Below, piece by piece: positions 56,886 to 64,000 of a stretch of 64,000 nt of DNA (within the stretch, counting starts at the first letter, position 1; each line of letters begins with the position of its first letter). Origin of the DNA: Carya illinoinensis. Its lineage: Eukaryota; Streptophyta; Magnoliopsida; Fagales; Juglandaceae. Below the pieces are notes generated by a model, which saw only the letters and a list, made by a program, of their open reading frames with translations, was not told the DNA's origin and did not search any database. The translations under genes were made by a program, and so were the position numbers. The stretch covers positions 15,501,501-15,565,500 of the forward strand of contig NC_056764.1 of assembly GCF_018687715.1 (NCBI RefSeq), written 5' to 3'.

Positions 56886-58652
56886 AAATAAAAATAATGT
56901 AGGACTATTATAGAGCTACTAGAAGTGTGAAGTCCTCGGCACTGTTGAAAGGTCCTATTTTGCTCTTAAACTCGAGATTCAAGTAGAGTCAAATTGGTGT
57001 TATTACGCTTGTGATAATGAGTTTGGGGCTGTAAAGCGAGTAATGACTTTCGGAGACCCTTACCCAGCATTTTTATGGGTTGTTTATTTACATAATTTGA
57101 ACCTAGGATTACTCCCGAGATAAATTCTAACCCATGATTATGTTACGTAGATGACGAGCACTGAAGAAATCACATTAAGGAAAGTTGTAAGTTACCCTTT
57201 AACTAATTTCTTTTATTTATGATGTGTGACTGTTCATAAACCATGAGATCATGGCATTATTGCACAAGGCATAAAGTTTTTAATAATGTGCACAAACTAG
57301 AATGGGGAATAATTATACTAGACCTCCCTTGTCTATTTTGGATTGCTTAAAATTAAAGTGAAATTTTTTCAGATTGATGACGGGCAATCAACGTAACACG
57401 TGAGAGACAATATTAGTATCGAGACGTAGATGTGCCTTCTTAATTGGCGGAAGTTAGAGAAGCTGAAAGCATTCTTGAGATGAAGTCACGCTTTCGAATC
57501 ATTACCCGTAGGGTGATGAAGAGAGTTAGTCATACACTTGAGTCGTTGAGGGAGACTAGAGTGTATGGTTAACCAAGATAAGATGTAGTGATAAAGTTTT
57601 ACAACGTTACACATGCATACGCATTCATACACATTTTGTTAATAATTGTCATTGCATGATATCATGTGTAGTATTAGGGATAACTTATTGAGATTGTTAT
57701 AATCTCATCATGGTAATCCCAATACAGTCTCGCTCATCAGAACTGTAGATTTTGTTACAGATCTGGTAGGGCAAGACCAGGAAAAGGAGGAGCCCATCTA
57801 TCTAGAGTATGTTGAATAGAAATATCATGATGACTAATGAGCTGATTATGTATTTATGGAGCACATGAAGAGAAATGGTTATCTCTGTTTGTATTTAATG
57901 ACAACGTTTCTGATGGAGTATGTTTGTAATATATACATTGTATCGTTGCAATGTAAAGTCTAGATTTGGGATATAATTTTATCTTATACAAATTTCAGTT
58001 TAATTACGTTTTTGTTACGGATATTTCTTACTATTGTGTAACCAATATTGCATATCCTCGTGTCTTGATTCCGGTCAAATCACAAGCGGGAGTTGAGACG
58101 TCATTGATCATGGTAGTTGGATTACTTACCATCATCTTTCACGGTTCAAAATTTAAATGCACCTTGCCCAAAAGGTGCTTTGAAGGGGTGGATAATGCCA
58201 TAGGTTACTGCAAATGTGATGCTTGGTTGGACTATAGCCTGATATTTGTGAGATGGGTCTGTGGGCTTTCTAGTTAGTAGTCTATCTTCTTAGCTGGGCC
58301 TCTCCAATATGCAATTTCAGTAAGGCATCTCCATTTGAAGTTTGGGTACAAGTGGTTAAACCATTTTTTTTATACAAGGAGTGAAGCCCGCTTAAGGGAG
58401 GCCTGAAAAAATTGAATTTAAATTAATCAGTTGATCTATCTCATTTTTAGAGGTGGCCATTCTCGTGATCAAAAATTTTATGTGTAATTAATTTTATATA
58501 TTTTTTACACATTTTATTAATTTAATTAGTCGTATTTTTTTAATATAAAATAATTATTTTAATCAATCATATCAGTAAAGTACATAAAGAATATGTAAAA
58601 GTGATTATACGTAGCAGAACACTATGTTACACCAACTTGAGCGGAACTCTAA
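56886..58652. other. Intergenic or degenerate repeat DNA, not recognised
   Basis: No domain could be recognised. The open frame at 57966-58277 lacks motif support. The region may be an old LTR (ACGTTACACATGC and TCGCTCATCAG contexts), but no termini were found. Confidence 0.35.
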
Positions 58653-59184
58653 GGCCCCGTTTGGTTCGTGAAATAAAACTAAAATCTTCTATAATTTTTT
58701 ATTATATATTTAAGCAGAAAATCGAAGATATTTCATCTCATCTCACTTCATTCTATCACATCTCAACATTTGATTGAACGTCACATGTGGGCATGGTCCC
58801 AGAACTTTGACTATCGCAAAAAGGAAATACATGACCCCAACCGAATTCTTTTTCGGGAAGAATAAAATTTTGATTTCCAATTTTAATTTTAGAAAAAATA
58901 AAAATTTTAATCTTCGATTATAATAAATTTTTGTGTATTTTATTTAATAAGTGATATTAGTTAATAGAAAATATATTCATAAATAATATTCTATCATTAA
59001 GAACACTTCAATAATCGGTAGGATCCACCAATTTATCAAATCTCTATAAAAAGTTAAAATCATCTCAATATCACTTTTACATCAAGCGCATAATTTTACA
59101 AACCAACTCAAATATCTTAATTTAAATCATCTTATTACTATACATATTTTTCATAGTATCTCATCTGACTATCCAAACGAGGCT
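58653..59184. repeat. MITE-like element with GGCCCCGTTTGG ends
   Basis: The left end GGCCCCGTTTGGTT and the reverse complement of the right end, AGCCTCGTTTGGAT, match in 11 of 14 positions. Subterminal ATTTCATCTCATCTCAC on the left and ATCTCATCTGAC on the right are typical of PIF/Harbinger- or hAT-like MITEs. At 532 bp with no coding, it may carry a smaller insertion in its middle. Confidence 0.62.
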
Positions 59185-60433
59185 GAAATAAAACTCTTTT
59201 AGCATTAATAACCCTAAACTAGGTTATTCAGAAGCTACAATGCCGAAATCTCAAAAACCACATTGTAATATTTGAAAATCTCAAATCAAGAGAAACTTGA
59301 CCTTGGGAAAGAGGATCCAAATGCAAGACGTGTAGAAGGAGAGGCCAAGTGAAAAACGAATGATTTGGAGGATACCAGTCACATCGACGTGCACTCAGCT
59401 TGGAGGAGCCGAATGCAACTTGGAGAGCTGGGTTTCCGAGTTTGAGATCAAGTTAGGGGTGTGGAGGAGACAGAGCAACATGAGATGAAGTCTAGTGTGT
59501 GAAGCTATGGAGTTTGGAGGAGATGAAGTCTAGACTCACCTACCATTCTTCAGATCGATATCGAAATGAGGAGGAGATCGCACATCAAGTTTTCAGCGCT
59601 ATATGTAAATTTGTAGTTGTCAATTTACAGGCAGTGGAAAAAGTGCTTGTGGCCTCAACATTATTCTCTTTTATTTTCTCCTAAAAACAGTTATAAGATT
59701 CTTACTAAAGACCCCTTCAATGCTCTCTAATTAAGACCCCAATTTTGGTTAAAAAAAAAATTATTATTATCATCAAATGTCAAGAACAATGTCTCAACTA
59801 ATCTCAGAGGTGCATAAGTTCTCAACAAAAATTTTTCTGCAAGTGCACATCGAGTAATTTAAAGAAAAAATTCCTCAATCCGATAGTCCCTAGAGATTGT
59901 TTGCACTCAAAAAAATTTAAACTTTAGACCTTTAAGAGAATACTCACAAACGCAAGGTTTTTACCACTTGAGTCAATCTCTCGGGATTTTGGCATTAAAA
60001 AAAAAAAAAAATCCACAATATAGTGCCTCTAGTGGTATGATTTCATCTAAAGAGATTACAACTAAAACGGGAATAAAATAGCGTTTAGGGAAAAACTTAA
60101 AAAAGGAGATTAGAAAAAGAAAATTGGAAGATAAAAAATAATTTGTATTCTTTCGAACCAACAATAAAGAATGATTTCTAACGAATATTCAAATGAAAGA
60201 AAAGCCTCACTCCAATTCCATGGAGATACGTGCACGGAAAGAAGAGAATGCGGGAAGATTGGCATATCTGTAGAGAGACGTGAAAGAGTGGGCGAGGGGA
60301 AAGGGCTAGTATTAACTGTCATAAATAATATCATCGTTGAAAAATGCTACATCCCTCGCATCCAGCAATCCCTTTCAGCGGCTCTCTCTTTCTCTCTCAT
60401 AAATATACTACCTTTAATGGGAGCGGCTTACTA
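59185..60433. other. Intergenic, nothing recognised
   Basis: AT-rich noncoding DNA. Short open frames at 59499-59684 and 60171-60434 have no recognisable motif. Confidence 0.4.
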
Positions 60434-60477
60434 GCCGCTCCCTCGTACCGCTGAGCGTACCACTCAGCAGGTTGTTC

Positions 60478-60508
<31 letters not shown>

Positions 60509-60636
60509 TTTAATCATTAAATAAAAAAAAAATATACCAATATATTTAAAATTACTTTCTTACTCACGAATTAAAAATAAAATAAAAATTAAAAAAAATA
60601 AAGAGCTGTACACCGTAGCGGTACACATGGGGCGGC
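60434..60636. repeat. MITE with GTACCGCT inverted ends and terminal hairpins
   Basis: The left end GCCGCTCCCTCGTACCGCT and the reverse complement of the right end, GCCGCCCCATGTGTACCGCT, align with a two-base gap and share GTACCGCT. The interior is T/A-rich with a 22-T run. The left end also forms hairpins: GGGAGCGGCT/AGCCGCTCCC (60419-60442, four-base loop) and GCTGAG/CTCAGC just after it. Confidence 0.6.
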
Positions 60637-60764
60637 ACAGGAACATTTCTCTTAATGAATATCTCTCTCGATGTATAATACTATTATATGCAAGCCATCA
60701 ATTGGTTTCCCAGGGAATGAGGCCGGAGCATATAGTTGTAGTCAAGCATAAAGGACAACTTGTT

Positions 60765-60767
<3 letters not shown>

Positions 60768-60814
<47 letters not shown>
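60768..60814. repeat. (GA)n microsatellite, about 46 bp
   Basis: Uninterrupted GA units in the intergenic spacer between the MITE and the WAV3-like gene. Confidence 0.95.
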
Positions 60815-60815
<1 letters not shown>

Positions 60816-61389
60816 GTAAACATCATTTCAATATAAAGTTTTCAGCAAAAAACAGGTGCGGTTTCCTCAGATCCACGATGCTGGGTGTTGTTAGTTGCCA
60901 GCGCTTAGCGGGAAAACTCCATTCGTGATTACAATTCATTCACAAGTTGTTGATTTAGAAAAGCATGATATGAAAAGAATCAGGAGCAGATGTCATATAT
61001 ATATTCAAAATTAAGTGAGCCCCAAGTATATCCCCACAATTACAAAGCTATACCCCCTTTCTTCTCAACAAAGAAATGAAAAAAGAAACAGGATTTTCTC
61101 TATGTACATCACCACAGAATCACACCTTGTAATGCTCAACCCCAACCTTTCCCTTTTCACCATCTCTCCCATTACTCATTAGAACACCTTCCCCCAATAT
61201 TCTTATTCACTTACATGGCAAAACTAGGAATATTTTCCGCCATGTCATAACACCCAAAACTTCTTTCCAATTATACCCCACTTCCCAAAACCACAATAAG
61301 GTAAAAGACAATGCTAACAAAGAAAGAAAAAGGTCTGCGGATATAGAATATATGTAGTGTGAGGATAATTTCCAAAGACATTCTATTGA
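60815..61389 (-). other. 3' flank of the WAV3-like gene
   Basis: Noncoding; should contain the 3'UTR of the minus-strand ligase gene. No further feature recognised. Confidence 0.45.
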
Positions 61390-63318
61390 TTACCGTCGTG
61401 ATCGGACTGGAAATGATTGAGCAGGCCGAAGAGATCGTTGAGGTGCTGGGTTCCCTAAAATCATTGTCTGGGACCGGGTTACCATGTCCACCATAGATGG
61501 GGTTTGGTAAGCTTGCACAAGGCTTGTACTATCTGTGGAATCACCTCGTGCAGTTGCCCTCTGCCACGAGTGCGAGCTCAATCCGGATAAAACATAAGCC
61601 CTTCCAGATGCCTCATATACCTGGCGATTTGCCATCCTATCTTGCATCTCTTTCAACTCAGCACAGAGTGAGACACATAAACGGTCACTAGCTCGTGCAG
61701 AAGCAGTTTCAGACAATATCCTACGACAGCTCTCTAAAACAGACACTGCACCAGCCAGATCACCATTTTCAGCCGCAACTCTAGCCTCGGCCATTGCCTC
61801 TGCAGCACGAAGCCTGTTTCGCTGCCTGTCCACTTCCATGGAAATGATAAGTTCTCCAGTGATTTCAGGTCTCTGGATCTTTACTTCATTTGTTTCTTCC
61901 AAAGTCACCATTTCCTTCGTAATAGGGTCTCTGTACACACATCTAACATTTAGCAATGACATCTCATCATAGGAACAAACTGGAATATTCATTGCCACCA
62001 AAAAATCCCTCTCCTCTTCAGCATACAAGACACCTACATCGATAAAGCCCATTCTTCTATCTGCTGCCATGCTGGTTCGGTAACTTCCTGCCTTTATTGA
62101 ACTGAGTTGCAAACTCGGGTGAACACATTCTACTCTAACTTGTAGCTCTTGCACTACCACGCTCAAGAGGCCTCCAATGCATTGTGCAAATGCGTCCTGA
62201 ATCACACCTTCAGCTTCTATGAAAGAAAATGTCCCCCCAGAGTTCTCGGAGATCGAGTGCATTGATGCAGCATCATGATCTGTACCAAATCCAAATGCGT
62301 GCACTGGAATTTGCAAGCCTTCGCCATTATTACGACATATTGAGATGGGTAAAAGTGATTGGTAGTCTGTTCTATCACGAGCCCCAGCAGGACTACTTAC
62401 AGTATATGTATCCTGCCCATCAGACAACAGTATAATACTGCCAACTGGGTTCTTCCACTTACGGTCTACCAACACCTTGGCGCCTTTCCTTAGGCCTTCA
62501 GCAATGTTTGTACCCCCATTTGAAATCAAAGAATTGACCGCCTGTAATGCCTGCTGCCGTCCAGTATCAGTCATTCGACGAAGAGGAAAGAGGCGACGGG
62601 CTGTTGAGGAGAAGGCAATGACTGAAAGCCGGTCAGAGGGGCCAAGGTTTTCTATAACAAAGCCCATGGCTCGTTTCAGCAAAGCAAGCTTGGTGCCTGC
62701 CATGCTGCCACTAACATCAAGCACAGTGATGAGGTCAACTGGAGCACGAGAATTTTGACATATTGGTGGCAATTCAGCCTGGTTTCTGTTGCTATCCTGT
62801 CTTTCACTTGTAACTGGAGCCTTGAGATGTATTAGTACAGTGAAATCATTGTGAGAAGCTGATCTAGTCACAGCAGAAACTTCAGGATAAGTTTTAATGT
62901 CTATTGTTCCAATGGAATTGCCATCAGCAGATTCTTTAGCAGATGTACGTTGCTCAGTAGGGCATTGATCCAAAACTTCATCGTCATCAAAGACAACTGG
63001 TTCAGGGGCATGAAATATTGAAGAAATCTGCCGACTTGTGTCTAACCGAGGGGGAGGGAGCCGTCGTAGAACAGTCATCCAGCCGTCATCTTGGGGCCAA
63101 CCTACTGGGTTGATTCGTGACCTTCCATGGGAAAGATCAGATGTAGGGCTTTGAAATGGAATCTCTTTCCATTTTGCTCGACAGATTGGGCAAATTTGGT
63201 TCCCATGTTTAACATTAGACGTAATGCATTGGAAGTGGAAAGAATGGGAGCATTCTGCAGTAAAAATGGCATGACCCTGGCCTGGTTTCATGGTAGTCAG
63301 GCATATTGCACAGGTTCT
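61390..63318 (-). CDS. WAV3-like: WAV3-like RING/vWA E3 ubiquitin ligase, last exon (5' end outside window)
   Basis: A 642-codon exon with no interruption. It opens after the acceptor CTGCAG (63319-63324) with RTCAICLTTMKPGQGHAIFTAECSHSFH, then CPICRAKW, a RING finger that recruits E2 enzymes. An acidic linker follows (FDDDEVLDQCP). The von Willebrand A domain starts DLITVLDVSGSM (62700-62740), with MIDAS residues DxSGS, the Thr of GGTNIAEGL and the Asp of ILLSDGQD. A helical Vwaint-type C-terminal region (AAEAMAEARVAAENGDLAGAVSVLESCR) and a basic tail (SLRPAQSFPVRSRR) complete it. In Arabidopsis, WAV3 and relatives (WAVH1, WAVH2, EDA40) are E3 ligases controlling root gravitropism. In those genes a short first exon encodes a Ser/Pro-rich N-terminus; here it must lie beyond 64000. 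An upstream in-frame ATG at 63357 lies in the intron and is not the true start. Confidence 0.9.
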   Translation of the reverse strand, partial: RTCAICLTTMKPGQGHAIFTAECSHSFHFQCITSNVKHGNQICPICRAKWKEIPFQSPTSDLSHGRSRINPVGWPQDDGWMTVLRRLPPPRLDTSRQISSIFHAPEPVVFDDDEVLDQCPTEQRTSAKESADGNSIGTIDIKTYPEVSAVTRSASHNDFTVLIHLKAPVTSERQDSNRNQAELPPICQNSRAPVDLITVLDVSGSMAGTKLALLKRAMGFVIENLGPSDRLSVIAFSSTARRLFPLRRMTDTGRQQALQAVNSLISNGGTNIAEGLRKGAKVLVDRKWKNPVGSIILLSDGQDTYTVSSPAGARDRTDYQSLLPISICRNNGEGLQIPVHAFGFGTDHDAASMHSISENSGGTFSFIEAEGVIQDAFAQCIGGLLSVVVQELQVRVECVHPSLQLSSIKAGSYRTSMAADRRMGFIDVGVLYAEEERDFLVAMNIPVCSYDEMSLLNVRCVYRDPITKEMVTLEETNEVKIQRPEITGELIISMEVDRQRNRLRAAEAMAEARVAAENGDLAGAVSVLESCRRILSETASARASDRLCVSLCAELKEMQDRMANRQVYEASGRAYVLSGLSSHSWQRATARGDSTDSTSLVQAYQTPSMVDMVTRSQTMILGNPAPQRSLRPAQSFPVRSRR

Positions 63319-64000
63319 CTGCAGTTTTGAAAGAATGATTCCAACGGTATTTAGCATAGGATAGGTACAATCACAAGCATAAGAAGTTATTGCTTACTGT
63401 TCATCTCAAACTTCATCAAAAAACAATAAAGATCTCATATTTTACAGTTAAAAACAAATAAAAACGATAAAGGCATCCGCTTGACTTTCACACATTACCA
63501 AATTAAGCGAGAAACCAGGGCCAGGGGATGGGCTGTTGCATTAAGCCATCCAAAGGATGGCTGGAATTTTTCAGACAATCTTGTTTAATTTACCTTTATT
63601 TGTAAGAACAGGAAATATTCAATGTGAGAATCCGTTTATTTCCCATGGGCTTCATTATAAATGTTCTTATTGAAAAATATATTTTTATTTCCATTCAGTA
63701 CTCATCCATATCTTCGCACTATGAAATAGTGTTCTTGGATATACGTGAAATTTCCACAAGTCACTTTGAACTACAGTGTCTAAAACTGACCCTTTTTGCC
63801 CACATGCTGGTCCACTACTGAGACCAGTGCATGAAAAGATGAAATAGAATGCAACATATCTACACTATAGCTGCCAATTTCGAGAAAAGTTAACTACAAT
63901 TTATTCAATGACACAGTATGACCCCTCAGAAAATTAGCTAAACAAGGAGAAAAGAAAAGTCAATTTTAGGTAGTCAAAACATCGCGGAGGACAAAATTGG
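63319..64000 (-). other. Intron 1 of the WAV3-like gene
   Basis: Noncoding, with a pyrimidine-rich tract before the acceptor at 63319. No exon motif for the Ser/Pro-rich N-terminus is visible up to the window edge. Confidence 0.6.

Noticed and set aside
57966..58277. 103-residue open frame
   Set aside because: No recognisable domain and it lies in degenerate repeat-like DNA.
1..64000. CRISPR arrays, tRNA/rRNA genes, bacterial operons or defence systems
   Set aside because: None was seen; direct repeats here are microsatellites, LTRs or element-borne tandem arrays, and gene structures are eukaryotic.

Overview
This window is plant nuclear DNA from a dicot, most likely a woody species. The evidence is spliced genes with GT-AG (and one GC-AG) introns, plant-only gene families (an NCRK-type receptor-like kinase and a WAV3-type RING/vWA ubiquitin ligase), and dense plant-type transposons: hAT, CACTA, Tat-lineage and chromovirus Ty3/gypsy elements, a TRIM, L1-type LINEs and MITEs. 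The MITEs rich in ATCTC repeats suggest Juglandaceae or a relative, but that is only an impression. I found no bacterial features, CRISPR array or tRNA.

Positions 1 to about 33,000 are almost entirely nested transposons. A hAT transposase pseudogene (885-5462) is cut in two by a 2.4-kb solo LTR with a perfect 5-bp target duplication. The hAT ends at 6313 inside the 3'UTR tandem array of a minus-strand Tat-lineage element (element A, 6322-17105). Element A was itself entered by a chromovirus-type element with paired LTRs (7672-12046) and by a solo-LTR-like insertion (12661-15717), which carries a LINE fragment. After microsatellites and a CACTA end come a decayed LINE ORF1 (19440-20545), an LTR-like block, and a second decayed minus-strand Tat element (element B, about 24935-32556) split by a long TGTAAC-type LTR.

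Positions 33,600-42,400 hold the first host genes, both on the minus strand. One is a two-exon gene for a 53-residue Pro/Cys-rich CYSTM-like peptide. The other is a nine-exon NCRK-like receptor kinase (35178-42390). Its exons, including the signal-peptide exon and a distant last exon, could be reconstructed. It has a GC-AG intron, HCD in place of HRD, an apparent +1 frameshift in exon 8, a complete TRIM in its last intron, and a MITE plus a 22-bp perfect hairpin in intron 2.

Positions 47,000-60,700 return to repeats: a chromodomain integrase remnant followed by the start of its 3' LTR, a primer-binding-site/LTR junction of a minus-strand element, a nearly full-length LINE lacking its 3' end (about 51485-56230), another CACTA end, a LINE RNase H tail and several MITEs. 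At the right edge is the large last exon of a WAV3-like E3 ligase (61390-63318, minus); its first exon lies outside the window.

No convincing new biological system was found. The most useful observations are the clean nested-insertion histories, the possible decay of the NCRK-like gene with its intronic TRIM, and a small Cys-rich gene that simple ORF calling would miss.
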